From positions 1 to 64,000 of the forward strand of contig JAFLVE010000107.1 in NCBI GenBank assembly GCA_022511445.1: 64,000 nt of DNA, read 5' to 3'. Source of the DNA: Clostridiales bacterium (GTDB taxonomy: Bacteria; Bacillota; Clostridia; Christensenellales; Pumilibacteraceae). The notes under the pieces are model-generated. The model did no database searches. It had not been told where the DNA came from and was given only the letters and a program-made list of their open reading frames with translations. A program made the translations under genes and the position numbers. Positions 43,354 through 52,138 of this stretch are shown in pieces; position 1 is the stretch's first letter; each line of letters starts with the position of its first letter.

Positions 43354-44196
43354 ATGGCAGACGAAGCATCAAAAAGCACGAACAACGTTAAGTTCAAGAT
43401 AGAAGGAGCTATTCTTTACGAGTGCTTGGGCGATGGGGATATCGTAATCCCCGACGGCGTGGAGGTAATAAACGAAAAGGCGTTTTATTTTTGCTCGAAC
43501 ATAACGAGCGTTACCATACCGCCATCGGTTACGAGGATAGGGAAGGACGCGTTTGAGTACTGCGGCCATCTTCAGGCCGTTTATATAAGGGATATAACGG
43601 CTTGGTGTAATATTTTCTTTGAAAACCATCGAGCAAATCCGTTGAATCTGGCGCATAACCTGTATCTTAACGGCGAGCTTGTTACCGATTGGGTGGTGCC
43701 CGCTACGGTTAGAAAGATAGGAAATAACGCGTTTCAGGGCTGTTACAGCCTTACGAGCGTCAATATGTATGCAACCTCGATGGACAGTATAGGCAAGTTC
43801 GCTTTCGACGAATGCAGAAACATTAAAAGCGTTACGATAGGCAAATGTGTGAAGAGTATAGGCTCCTACGCTTTCCATATGTGCTACGCTCTTACGAGCG
43901 TTGCCATTCCCGAATCGGTAACCGAGATAGGAAGCAACGTTTTTAGCTGGTGTCCCAATCTTGCCGAGGTTACCTTAAGCGGGTCGCCCAAAAAAATAGG
44001 CGACGACGTTTTTGCCGAATGCCAAGCTCTTACGAGCATTACGATACCCAATACATATCAGTATTTCGGTACGGGAATGTTTAAAAATTGCAAAAATCTT
44101 AAAAACATTACTATGCCGAAAAGACTGAAAGAAATGGCAAAAACATACAGTATTTTTATTGGCACGCCTATATTTAAGAAAGTCAAGTATTATTAA
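43354..44196 (+). CDS. BspA-type leucine-rich repeat protein without signal peptide
   Basis: 280 residues with six or so LRR_5 units of the form I(G)..AF..C..LTSV.IP.SVT.IG..AF (for example NITSVTIPPSVTRIGKDAFEYCGHLQAVYI). Such repeats are usually on secreted or surface proteins, but this one has no N-terminal hydrophobic segment, sorting motif or lipobox, so it appears cytoplasmic or leaderless-secreted. It starts after aaGGAGGatattATG, 49 bp after ppk, and ends at a hairpin shared with the next convergent gene. Confidence 0.85.
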   Translation: MADEASKSTNNVKFKIEGAILYECLGDGDIVIPDGVEVINEKAFYFCSNITSVTIPPSVTRIGKDAFEYCGHLQAVYIRDITAWCNIFFENHRANPLNLAHNLYLNGELVTDWVVPATVRKIGNNAFQGCYSLTSVNMYATSMDSIGKFAFDECRNIKSVTIGKCVKSIGSYAFHMCYALTSVAIPESVTEIGSNVFSWCPNLAEVTLSGSPKKIGDDVFAECQALTSITIPNTYQYFGTGMFKNCKNLKNITMPKRLKEMAKTYSIFIGTPIFKKVKYY

Positions 44197-44210
44197 AAAC
44201 CTTTATTAAC

Positions 44211-44245
44211 AAAAATGCTCACACCGTCGGTGTGAGTATTTTTTT
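44211..44245. terminator. Bidirectional terminator overlapping the AlkZ-related stop
   Basis: AAAAATGCTCACACC pairs with GGTGTGAGTATTTTT. It lies just after the LRR gene and includes the stop codon of the convergent gene, whose last codons form part of the stem. Confidence 0.85.
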
Positions 44246-44830
44246 AATTTCTTCGGGAGTGAATTGCTTTAAGCCTTTCGTCTTGGCGAGGAGGGCGGCG
44301 TTTTGTTCGTTGGTTTTATTATATGCCGAGCGGACGAAGTCGTAGCCGAACAGCGTTTCGGGGCGGGAGAGTAGCGCCGAGCCCATATAGCTGTGCTTAA
44401 AAGTTACGCAAAGATAGGTTTTGTTTTGCAGCGAGGTAACGCAGGTATCGAAGCCTTTAATGCCTATCGTCTTACTCAGCGCGTACGACGGAGTGGGGTC
44501 GTTGGAGGAGTCCACCGCGTCCATTACGATTTTTTCGCGGTTGCTTACCCGTCCCTCGTCGCATAACGAGTCGAAGTCGTATCCGTCTCTTCGGAGAGCG
44601 CACAGCGCGGGGAGTAGGTCGAGCCTAACGAAGGTCGCTTTTTTGTGTACGAATTTTCCGTACGCCACCTTGCGCGTGTTTACGACCCGCTCGCGCATAT
44701 ACCAAAGCTTCATAAAGTTCACGTCGCTTATTTGCCAAGCCGAAAAACCGTTTTCGTCCCAAAACGGCAGTATTCCGTATTCCTCTATTGCGGCGAGTAG
44801 ATCGTCGTCGGAGTTTATTCTTACGCTCAT
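44219..44830 (-). CDS. AlkZ-related protein
   Basis: 203 residues. It follows the AlkZ-related layout: an N-terminal EEYGILPFWDENGFSAWQI, VAYGKFVHKKATFVRLDLLPAL, RRDGYDFDSLCDEGRVSNREKIVMD, and the winged-helix end LQNKTYLCVTFKH..ETLFGYDFVRSAY. AlkZ itself unhooks DNA interstrand crosslinks by base excision; the short related proteins lack a proven role and may not keep the catalytic QxQ-type motif. The promoter TTGACA-17-TACAAT ends 6 bp before the ATG, so the mRNA is probably leaderless. It is divergent from the metal-exporter unit. Confidence 0.7.
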   Translation of the reverse strand: MSVRINSDDDLLAAIEEYGILPFWDENGFSAWQISDVNFMKLWYMRERVVNTRKVAYGKFVHKKATFVRLDLLPALCALRRDGYDFDSLCDEGRVSNREKIVMDAVDSSNDPTPSYALSKTIGIKGFDTCVTSLQNKTYLCVTFKHSYMGSALLSRPETLFGYDFVRSAYNKTNEQNAALLAKTKGLKQFTPEEIKKILTPTV

Positions 44831-44836
44831 GGTTTT

Positions 44837-44865
44837 ATTGTACCCGCTTTATCGATATTTGTCAA
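44837..44865 (-). promoter_or_regulatory. Promoter of the AlkZ-related gene
   Basis: On the minus strand TTGACA (44865-44860), 17-bp spacer, TACAAT (44842-44837), then six bases to the ATG. It is back to back with the promoter at 44898. Confidence 0.8.
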
Positions 44866-44897
44866 CAAATATCGCTTGCGCCGCGGCCCGATAGCCG

Positions 44898-44926
44898 TTG
44901 ACAACGTAAGCAAAAAGATATATAAT
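44898..44926 (+). promoter_or_regulatory. Promoter of the small peptide/metal-exporter unit
   Basis: TTGACA, 17-bp spacer, TATAAT at 44921-44926, only 8 bases before an ATG at 44935. Confidence 0.8.
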
Positions 44927-44934
44927 TTAACTCT

Positions 44935-45006
44935 ATGAGTAAAAGGTTTTCGCGCTGTAATTATATATGCTTAAAAAGCTTGCGGGCAGAGGAAAAGGGT
45001 AAATAA
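44935..45006 (+). CDS. 23-residue leader peptide coupled to the exporter
   Basis: A short frame beginning MSKRFSRCNYICLK and ending EEKGK, basic, with two cysteines and a Tyr-Ile-Cys core. Its ATG sits at the predicted transcription start (leaderless), and its stop overlaps the exporter start (TAATG, 45004-45008). That geometry fits a leader peptide that couples or regulates translation of the exporter, perhaps in response to metal or thiol state. Expression is inferred from layout only. Confidence 0.5.
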   Translation: MSKRFSRCNYICLKSLRAEEKGK

Positions 45007-46037
45007 TGGGCGAGGTTTTTTTAGACGCATTTTTAGATACGCTCAAGGTTTTGCCTTTTCTTCTCGTGATGAACTTTTTAATCGAGTTCATAGAGTACAG
45101 GTCGAAGGGCTTTAAGGCGGATAAAATACTTTTGGGCGGCGCGGCGCCCGCGCTCGGCACGGCGGTGGGCATAATACCGCAGTGCGGTTTTTCGGTTGTA
45201 GCCACCGAGCTTTACGGAAAAAAGAAAATAGCGCTCGGCACCCTTCTTGCGGTGTACATCGCGACAAGCGACGAGGCGCTCCCCATAATGCTCTCCAGCC
45301 CCGCGGGCTTAGGCAAGCTGTGGCCGGTTCTTGTAATCAAGGTGTGCTTCGCACTCATCGTCGGTTACGCCGTTTTCGGACTGGGGAAGCTGTTTAATCG
45401 TAAAAAGGTTGCGCCCGTCGCGGCGGAAATAAATCCTACTCCCGAAGCGCGCGCTTCCGAAACGGACCGCGACGGCATCAAAGACCGCGAGGAAAATCAC
45501 GGGCATGAACACGAGCACGAGCACAATCACGACGAGCACGAAGAAGACGGCGAGATAGCGCACATACACGGCTGTCATCACCATTCGTTCGACGAGCGAG
45601 GGATTGACGCGACGGCGACCAAAAAGCAAAAGGCGGCGTGGGTGTGGAACGTATTTTTAAAGCACCCGCTTATTCACACGGGCACGGTTATATTTTTCAT
45701 ATTCGTCGTAAACGTTGCCTTCGGGCTGCTCGTGTATTATATAGGCGAGGACAAGATAACCGCGTTCCTTAATGCCAATAAGTATCTTCAGCCGATATTT
45801 TCCGCGCTTATCGGGCTTATCCCCAACTGCGCGGGCTCCGTCGTTATAACCGAGTTTTACGTTGTGGGCGGGCTCTCGCTCGGCGGAGTCGTGTCGGGAC
45901 TGTGCGTAAGCGCGGGAATAGGCTACGCCGTTCTTATAAGGGAAAACAGACCTGTTAAAAACACGGCGCTTGTCATTGTGCTTATGTATGTGCTGTCGGT
46001 TGCTTTGGGACTTATAATAACCCTTATCGGCTTTTAG
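45006..46037 (+). CDS. Putative heavy-metal (manganese-type) exporter with His-rich loop
   Basis: 343 residues, about ten hydrophobic segments in two halves, each holding an inverted-repeat-like motif: GTAVGIIPQCGFSVVATELYGKKKIALGTLLAVYIATSDEALPIM in the first and ALIGLIPNCAGSVVITEFYVVGGLSLGGVVSGL in the second. This matches the DUF2899-type putative metal exporters (often annotated as arsenic/manganese efflux). The central cytoplasmic loop (~164-194) has about a dozen His (HGHEHEHEHNH, HIHGCHHH), a probable divalent-metal sensor or chelator. It is translationally coupled to the upstream 23-residue peptide. Substrate is inferred from family and His content. Confidence 0.8.
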   Translation: MGEVFLDAFLDTLKVLPFLLVMNFLIEFIEYRSKGFKADKILLGGAAPALGTAVGIIPQCGFSVVATELYGKKKIALGTLLAVYIATSDEALPIMLSSPAGLGKLWPVLVIKVCFALIVGYAVFGLGKLFNRKKVAPVAAEINPTPEARASETDRDGIKDREENHGHEHEHEHNHDEHEEDGEIAHIHGCHHHSFDERGIDATATKKQKAAWVWNVFLKHPLIHTGTVIFFIFVVNVAFGLLVYYIGEDKITAFLNANKYLQPIFSALIGLIPNCAGSVVITEFYVVGGLSLGGVVSGLCVSAGIGYAVLIRENRPVKNTALVIVLMYVLSVALGLIITLIGF

Positions 46038-46057
46038 GCGTCCATACGGCGATACTC

Positions 46058-46086
46058 TTGACAATAAAGGATAAAAGTTATATAAT
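46058..46086 (+). promoter_or_regulatory. dnaX promoter
   Basis: TTGACA, 17-bp spacer, TATAAT at 46081-46086. The ATG (46093) is six bases further on, at the predicted +1. Confidence 0.85.
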
Positions 46087-46092
46087 TTAATC

Positions 46093-47940
46093 ATGGCAAC
46101 GCTATACAGAAAATACCGCTCCAAAACCTTCGACGAGGTCATAGGTCAGGGGCCGATAGTTACGACGCTCACCAATCAGGTAAAGATGGGGCGGGTAAGT
46201 CACGCCTATCTGTTTACGGGGAGCAGAGGTACGGGCAAGACGAGCTGCGCGCGGATTTTTGCGCGCGCGGTTAACTGCCTAAACCCCGTTAACGGCAGTC
46301 CTTGCGGTAAGTGCGAGGCGTGCAAAAAGCTCGATTCGCCCGACAACGTGGACATAATCGAAATGGACGCCGCGAGTAACAACGGCGTGGACGACGCGCG
46401 CGACATTCGCGAAAAGGTAAAGTATCTTCCCACCTCGTGCAAGTACAAGGTGTATATCATAGACGAGGTGCACATGCTTACGGGCGGAGCGTTTAACGCG
46501 CTGCTTAAAACGATAGAGGAACCGCCCGAGCACGTCATATTTATTCTTGCGACCACCGAGCCGCAAAAGCTTCCGCAGACAATTCTTTCGCGGTGCATAC
46601 GCTTCGACTTCCGACTTGTGGAAACCGATTTAATCGCCGCGCACATAATGAAAATTTACGACGCCGAGGGCGTAAAGTACACCGAGGACGCGGTTAAGGA
46701 AATCGCGCGTCAGGGCGAGGGTAGCGTAAGAGACGCCCTTTCCGTCGCGGATACGCTCATGTCGGCGGCGGACGTTATTACGACCGACGTCGTACTCTCG
46801 CTGACGGGCGCGGGCGATTCCGCCGCGATAGGCGAGCTTTTCGACTGCGTTGCCTCTCGCAACGTTGCGGGTGCGCTCGAGCGGATAGACGGCTTTGCTA
46901 AGCGCGGGAAGTCCATGGCGGCGGTCGCGCACCAGCTTACCGCTTATGCACGCAACGTGATAGTAGTAAAGAGCGCGCCCTCCGCCGAGGAAAAGGGTTT
47001 GTTAAACGTGGACAAGGCGACGGCGCAACGGATAAAGGCTTCCGCGTCGTTCCCCATGCGCGACGTGGCAAGCATTCTCGAGGGGATAGCCGCCGCGGAA
47101 AACGGGCTTAAATACTCGGTAAATCCGCGGGTGTTTTTGGAAACCGCACTAATAAAACTCATGTGCGCCTTCGACGTAACGGCAGAGCTGACCCGCCGTA
47201 TCGCCGCAATAGAAAGTAAGCTCTCCGCCCAAAGCGCGGAGCAAAAAAAAAATAACGTAAATTCGTCGGAGAGCGAGCCTCCGCCCGCGCCTAAAAAACC
47301 GCAGGACGTTATTTATACTCCGAAGAAGAACTCCTCGGAGCCCGTAAAGCCTGCGCCTGTCAATCCGCCCGAGGCGGAAGAAAAAAAGAGTGAAGCAAAA
47401 AAGCCGCCCGTTTCCGACGAGTATTATCCGCCTGCGGACGCGTACGAGCCTCCGCCCGATCCGTACTACGCCGCACCGAGAGAGGTCGCCGCGCCCAAAA
47501 ACAGAGAAGTCCCGAGCGAAAGGGCAAGCGCGCGGGAAGTAAAGCAAAGCGACGTCACCTCTCAAAGCGGCACGGTTGCCGACGAGGGCGAGTTTATGCA
47601 GTACAGCGCGCAAGTAGCTACCGGCGTAACGCTGTACGGTAAGATACTCCGTCACTTACGGAAAAAGGGAACATATGCGTCGGCGCGCGCTAAGGAGCTT
47701 ATCTCGCGCGAGGGCGTTACCGTAAAGGAGCGCGAGGACGCGATAGCCTTTGTGGCCCCCGACGAGGTATTTTTCTCCCTCTCCGAGCCCGACGTCAAGC
47801 GCGAGCTAGACGAGGCGGTTAAGGCGGCGGGGACGGAAAAGCCCGCTCGGCCCGAGCGCACGGAGGAAGACCTTTACCTCGACGATCTCGATAAAATGCG
47901 GGTTTTGTTCGGGCGCGACTGCGTGACGCCGCGTTCGTAA
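46093..47940 (+). CDS. dnaX: DNA polymerase III subunit gamma/tau
   Basis: 615 residues. The clamp-loader AAA+ domain has Walker A FTGSRGTGKTSCARIF (~42-57), the zinc cluster CLNPVNGSPCGKCEAC, Walker B VYIIDEVHMLTGGAFNALLKT and the SRC motif LSRCIRFDFRLV. Domain III follows. Residues ~385-520 are a Pro/Ser/Lys-rich linker, and a C-terminal tau-like domain ends the protein. It loads sliding clamps. The usual neighbours ybaB and recR are absent. The start codon sits at the predicted +1 without a ribosome site, so a housekeeping replication gene seems to be read from a leaderless mRNA. Confidence 0.95.
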   Translation: MATLYRKYRSKTFDEVIGQGPIVTTLTNQVKMGRVSHAYLFTGSRGTGKTSCARIFARAVNCLNPVNGSPCGKCEACKKLDSPDNVDIIEMDAASNNGVDDARDIREKVKYLPTSCKYKVYIIDEVHMLTGGAFNALLKTIEEPPEHVIFILATTEPQKLPQTILSRCIRFDFRLVETDLIAAHIMKIYDAEGVKYTEDAVKEIARQGEGSVRDALSVADTLMSAADVITTDVVLSLTGAGDSAAIGELFDCVASRNVAGALERIDGFAKRGKSMAAVAHQLTAYARNVIVVKSAPSAEEKGLLNVDKATAQRIKASASFPMRDVASILEGIAAAENGLKYSVNPRVFLETALIKLMCAFDVTAELTRRIAAIESKLSAQSAEQKKNNVNSSESEPPPAPKKPQDVIYTPKKNSSEPVKPAPVNPPEAEEKKSEAKKPPVSDEYYPPADAYEPPPDPYYAAPREVAAPKNREVPSERASAREVKQSDVTSQSGTVADEGEFMQYSAQVATGVTLYGKILRHLRKKGTYASARAKELISREGVTVKEREDAIAFVAPDEVFFSLSEPDVKRELDEAVKAAGTEKPARPERTEEDLYLDDLDKMRVLFGRDCVTPRS

Positions 47941-47983
47941 AGTTTTACGGCTAGGGAAAAACTCGCCCGATATATAAAATCGA

Positions 47984-48012
47984 TTGATTTTTGATACGGT
48001 TAGTTGTATAAT
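47984..48012 (+). promoter_or_regulatory. aspC operon promoter
   Basis: TTGATT, 17-bp spacer, TATAAT at 48007-48012, followed by AAGGAG at 48023-48028 before the ATG at 48037. Confidence 0.7.
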
Positions 48013-48036
48013 GGTTTATACCAAGGAGAAGCACCG

Positions 48037-49233
48037 ATGGATATAGCGAAAAGAGCAAAACAAATATCCCCGTCGTTGACGCTCGAAATAACGGCGCGGG
48101 CAAAAAAGATGAAGGCGGACGGAATCCCCGTCGTGTCTTTTGCAGCGGGAGAGCCCGACTTTAATACGCCCGATTATATCATTCAGGCGGCGCACAAAGC
48201 GCTCGATATGGGCATGACAAAGTATACCCCCGCTTCCGGCATAGCCGACCTTAAGAACGCGATTTGCGAAAAGCTTAAAAACGACAACGCGCTCGACTAT
48301 CTTCCGAGTCAGATTGTGGTAAGCAACGGCGGAAAGCATTCTTTAACCAACGCCTGCCTTACAATCCTCAATCCGGGCGACGAGGTTATAATCCCTTCGC
48401 CTTATTGGCTGAGCTATCCCGAGATAGTAAAGCTTGCGGGCGGCGTTCCCGTATTTGTAAGCACTCAGCCCGAAAACAATTTTAAGATTACGCCCGTCGA
48501 GCTCGAAAAGGCTATTTCGGATAAGACCAAAGCGTTTATACTTAACAACCCCAACAACCCGACCGGCGCGGTGTACACAAGGAGTGAGCTTAACGCGCTT
48601 GCCGCCGTTATCGAAAAGCACGAGCTGTACGTCATTTCGGACGAGATTTACGAAAAGCTTAATTACGAGCACCGCCACCATTCCATTGCGGCGTACTCGG
48701 ATATCCTTAAAGACCGCACGATTGTCGTAAACGGCATGAGTAAAACGTATTCCATGACGGGCTGGCGCGTGGGCTACGCCGCGGCAAACGAACAAATTGC
48801 CGCCGCAATGAGCAGCGTGCAAAGTCACTCCACGAGCAACGTAAACGCCGTGGCGCAGTACGCTTCGTACATAGCGCTTTCCGATAAGTTTCACGGCGAC
48901 GCCTTCCTCGAGGACATGCGCGCCACATTCGACGCGCGCCGCGCGCTTATGATGCTGAGGCTTTCCCGTCTCGGGCTCCATTATATCGAGCCTAAGGGCG
49001 CGTTTTACGTAATGGTTTCCATTAAGGACTTCGAGGGAAAAACGTACGAGGGCGTGCGTATCCGCACGGCGTACGACCTTGCCTCGTCGCTACTCGAGCA
49101 CGCGCAGGTTGCCGTCGTTCCGTGCGAGGGCTTCGGCGCACCCGATTACATTCGTCTTTCGTACGCCGCGTCCGAAAAAGACATAGAGCGCGGTCTCGAC
49201 TCAATAAAGAGCTACATTGCTCAATTAAAATAG
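48037..49233 (+). CDS. aspC: Pyridoxal-phosphate aspartate aminotransferase
   Basis: 398 residues from the ATG at 48037, 8 bases after AAGGAG; the frame is open further upstream but that part covers the promoter. Class I aminotransferase motifs: FAAGEPDFNTPDYI, YTPASGIADLKNAI, NNPNNPTGAVYT, SDEIYEKLNYE and the PLP-lysine segment GMSKTYSMTGWRVGY (~233-247). It interconverts aspartate and oxaloacetate using glutamate/2-oxoglutarate. Downstream genes (P-loop protein, thrC, trpS) follow with 29, 2 and 3 bp gaps, so it probably heads the operon. Confidence 0.92.
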   Translation: MDIAKRAKQISPSLTLEITARAKKMKADGIPVVSFAAGEPDFNTPDYIIQAAHKALDMGMTKYTPASGIADLKNAICEKLKNDNALDYLPSQIVVSNGGKHSLTNACLTILNPGDEVIIPSPYWLSYPEIVKLAGGVPVFVSTQPENNFKITPVELEKAISDKTKAFILNNPNNPTGAVYTRSELNALAAVIEKHELYVISDEIYEKLNYEHRHHSIAAYSDILKDRTIVVNGMSKTYSMTGWRVGYAAANEQIAAAMSSVQSHSTSNVNAVAQYASYIALSDKFHGDAFLEDMRATFDARRALMMLRLSRLGLHYIEPKGAFYVMVSIKDFEGKTYEGVRIRTAYDLASSLLEHAQVAVVPCEGFGAPDYIRLSYAASEKDIERGLDSIKSYIAQLK

Positions 49234-49262
49234 GCAAATAAACCCAAAGGGAGAATTACATA

Positions 49263-49664
49263 ATGATTTCTATTATCCACGGACCCAAAGGAACGGGCAA
49301 GACCCGTCGCATTTTCGACGCCGCCAACGCTTGCTGCGAAAAGGCGACAGGCACGGTTGTCTTTATCGCCGACAACGGACAGTCGCTCGGACTCAACCAC
49401 AACATTAAGTTTATCAATCTTTCCGAGTACTCCGTAAAGGGCGAGGAGGAGTTTGTAGGCTTTATAAAGGGAATGCTCGCCGCCAACTTCGATATTCAGG
49501 CGGTATTTATCGACGGCATTTCGAGGCTTATAGCAAAGCCCGTCGACGAGCTCAAGGACGTTTTTGCCGCTATGGAAAAGGCGGACGAAAAGGTTCAGTT
49601 CGTTTGCACTCTTTCCACCGACAAGCTGCCCGCATATCTTAAAAAGTACGCCGCCAAGGGCTGA
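49263..49664 (+). CDS. Small P-loop ATPase-like protein
   Basis: 133 residues. Walker A GPKGTGKTR (7-15) and a hydrophobic strand ending in VFIDGISRLI (about 79-88), which can serve as Walker B with Asp in place of the usual DE pair. The compact fold resembles the core of RecA/KaiC- or zeta-toxin-size NTPases, but no subfamily is recognised. It lies between aspC and thrC with only 2 bp to thrC, so it is co-expressed with amino-acid genes. Function unknown. Confidence 0.65.
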   Translation: MISIIHGPKGTGKTRRIFDAANACCEKATGTVVFIADNGQSLGLNHNIKFINLSEYSVKGEEEFVGFIKGMLAANFDIQAVFIDGISRLIAKPVDELKDVFAAMEKADEKVQFVCTLSTDKLPAYLKKYAAKG

Positions 49665-49666
49665 TT

Positions 49667-51106
49667 ATGAAGTTTACTTCAACCCGCGATACCGCCGTCT
49701 CCGCCTCTTCCGCGGAAGCGGTAATAAGCGGGATAAGTAAGGACGGGGGATTGTTCGTACCGAAGGAGCTCCCGTCGCTTGATTATAAAAAAATGCTCGA
49801 GCTCGATTATACGGCGCGCGCCGATACGGTTTTGCGCGCCTTTTTCGATTTTGACACCGACGGCATTGCGGACGGCGCGTACGCCTCGTTTGACGACGGC
49901 GAGCCCGCGCCCGTAATAAAACTCGACGACAAGCTTTTTGTTTTGGAGCTTTGGCACGGCAGGGCTTGCGCCTCAAAAGATATTGCTTTATCCGTTTTGC
50001 CGAAAATTCTCGCCTCCGCCAAAAAGTCGGCGGGCGATAACACCAAAACGCTTATGCTCGTCGCGACGAGCGGCGATACAGGCAAGGCGGCGATCGAAGG
50101 GTTTAAGGACGTCCCGGGGACGGAGGTTATAGTCTTTTATCCGACCGGTGGAGTGAGTGAGCTGCAAAAGCTTTCCCTATCGGCGCAGGATGGGGACAAC
50201 GTTTGCGCCGTGGGGGTAAGCGGAAGCTTAGACGAAGTGCGAAAAGCAGTTAAAAGCGCGCTAACCGGCGGAGAGCTTATCGCCGCGTTAAAAGAAAAAG
50301 CCGTTACACTCTCCTCGGCAGGCTCCTATAACGTCGGCAGTCTTGTGCCGCAGATAGCGTACTACTTTTCGGCGTACTGCGATCTCGTCGATTCTGGCGA
50401 GATAAAGGCGGGCGAGAAAATAGATTTCTCCGTTCCGACGAATTTCGGCGATATACTTGCCGGTTACTACGCGTACAAAATGGGACTGCCCGTAAACAAG
50501 ATTATTTGCGCTTCCGACAAAAACAGCGTACTTGCCGATTTTATAGAGACAGGCGTGTACGACGCTAACGACGAGCCGAACAAAACGGAGAGCGTGCTCG
50601 TATCGGGCAATTACGAAAGGTTTTTGTTCGAGACGTGCGGGCGCGACGCGGAAGTCGTGCGTAACCGTCTGAATGAGCTTAATAAGACGGGCAGATACAA
50701 AGTAACGCCCAAAGAGATAGAGGAAATTCGCACGGTGTTTGCGTGCGGATACGCGGATAAAGACGATTGCGCGGACGCGGTGGAGGAGATGTTCGACGAG
50801 TACGGTTACCTTGCGGGTCCTCGCACGGCGGCGGCGTACGCGGTGGCGGCAGAGCGCGGTTTTCCGCGCCCGACGGTGGTTTTGTCTACCGTAAGCCCGT
50901 TCAAGTCCGCGCCGGAGATATTAAAAGCGCTCGGAGAAAAAACAAAGGGCGCCGTCGCAAAGGAAACGCTTGAGGAGCTTTCGGAGATATCGGCAACGGA
51001 AGTTCCCGAACGGCTAATCGAACTTTTCGGAAAGGAAAAACGTTTTACGGATATAATCGAAAAAGAGGGCGTTGCCGCATTTATCAGAAACAGATTCGGG
51101 GTATAA
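49667..51106 (+). CDS. thrC: Threonine synthase
   Basis: 479 residues. The N-terminal MKFTSTRD and GISKDGGLFVPKELP are typical of the long threonine synthases. The PLP lysine is in ELWHGRACASKDIALSV (~104), where most relatives have HGPTLAFKD, a notable local divergence (GRACASKD). The phosphate-binding VATSGDTGKAAIEGFKD is conserved, as is SAGSYNVGSLVPQIAYYF. It makes threonine from O-phosphohomoserine. The 3-bp gap to trpS and 2-bp gap from the P-loop gene indicate tight coupling. Confidence 0.93.
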   Translation: MKFTSTRDTAVSASSAEAVISGISKDGGLFVPKELPSLDYKKMLELDYTARADTVLRAFFDFDTDGIADGAYASFDDGEPAPVIKLDDKLFVLELWHGRACASKDIALSVLPKILASAKKSAGDNTKTLMLVATSGDTGKAAIEGFKDVPGTEVIVFYPTGGVSELQKLSLSAQDGDNVCAVGVSGSLDEVRKAVKSALTGGELIAALKEKAVTLSSAGSYNVGSLVPQIAYYFSAYCDLVDSGEIKAGEKIDFSVPTNFGDILAGYYAYKMGLPVNKIICASDKNSVLADFIETGVYDANDEPNKTESVLVSGNYERFLFETCGRDAEVVRNRLNELNKTGRYKVTPKEIEEIRTVFACGYADKDDCADAVEEMFDEYGYLAGPRTAAAYAVAAERGFPRPTVVLSTVSPFKSAPEILKALGEKTKGAVAKETLEELSEISATEVPERLIELFGKEKRFTDIIEKEGVAAFIRNRFGV

Positions 51107-51109
51107 TTT

Positions 51110-52117
51110 ATGGAAGAAATGATACGCGAAAACAAGAAGAGAGTTTTCTCCGCAATAAAGCCGACGGGCAATCCCACGCTCGGCAACTACCTCGGCGCAA
51201 TGAAGTATTGGGGGCGCATGTCGGACGAATACGACTGTTTGTTTTCGGTTGCTGATCTCCACGCGATAACCGTCGCGATAGAGCCCAAGGATTTGAGGGA
51301 AAACACAAAACGCCTTTTCGCGCTCTTAATCGCAATGGGCGTAGACCCCGAAAAAAACGTGCTTTTCGTTCAGTCTCACGTTTCCGCGCACAGCGAGCTT
51401 TGCTGGCTGCTTAACAACTACACCATGTTCGGCGAGGCGCGCAGAATGACCCAGTTCAAGGAGAAAAGCGAAAAGGCGCCCGAAAACGTAAACGTCGGAC
51501 TTTTCGACTATCCCGTGCTCATGGCGGCGGATATACTCCTGTACCAAGCCGAGATTGTGCCCGTGGGCGAGGACCAAATGCAGCACGTCGAGCTTTGCCG
51601 CAACATCGCCGAGCGGTTTAACGGCAGATATTCCCCTACGTTTAAAATGCCCGAGGGCAGGATTCCCAAGTACGGCGCAAGAATACACTCGCTCCTCGAC
51701 CCGACCGCGAAAATGGGTAAGAGCGACGCCTCCGCGGACGGCACCGTGCTTATCCTCGACAGACCCGAGGATATTGCGCGCAAGTTTAAGCGCGCGGTGA
51801 CCGACAGCGGCAAGGGCGTTTTCGCTTCGGCGGACAAGCCGGGTATTACCAACCTTCTTACAATTTACGCGTCGCTCCTCGATATATCGATTGAGGACGC
51901 GGAGCGCGAGTTTAAGGATTCCGACTACGCTAATTTTAAAACCAAGGTGGGCGAGGCGGCTATCGAAACGCTTAGACCCATTCGCGAAAAATACGAGCTC
52001 CTTCGCCGCGACGACGGAGCCCTCCTTGCGCTGATGAAGCAGGGCGCGGATAAGGCGGCTTACCTTGCTCGCCGCACGCTCGAAAAGGTTTACAAAAAAA
52101 TCGGATTTGTTAGGTAG
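51110..52117 (+). CDS. trpS: Tryptophan-tRNA ligase
   Basis: 335 residues, the normal bacterial TrpRS length. Class I signature PTGNPTLGNYLGAM (HIGH-equivalent, ~17-30), SVADLHAIT, VGEDQMQHVELCRNIAERFN, and KMGKS (~201-205) in place of the usual KMSKS. The Gly substitution still leaves the lysines. It charges tRNA-Trp. Last gene of the aspC operon, 3 bp after thrC. The C-terminal LARRTLEKVYKKIGFV is typical. Confidence 0.94.
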   Translation: MEEMIRENKKRVFSAIKPTGNPTLGNYLGAMKYWGRMSDEYDCLFSVADLHAITVAIEPKDLRENTKRLFALLIAMGVDPEKNVLFVQSHVSAHSELCWLLNNYTMFGEARRMTQFKEKSEKAPENVNVGLFDYPVLMAADILLYQAEIVPVGEDQMQHVELCRNIAERFNGRYSPTFKMPEGRIPKYGARIHSLLDPTAKMGKSDASADGTVLILDRPEDIARKFKRAVTDSGKGVFASADKPGITNLLTIYASLLDISIEDAEREFKDSDYANFKTKVGEAAIETLRPIREKYELLRRDDGALLALMKQGADKAAYLARRTLEKVYKKIGFVR

Positions 52118-52138
52118 CTTAGCGTACAGCCGATTTAA

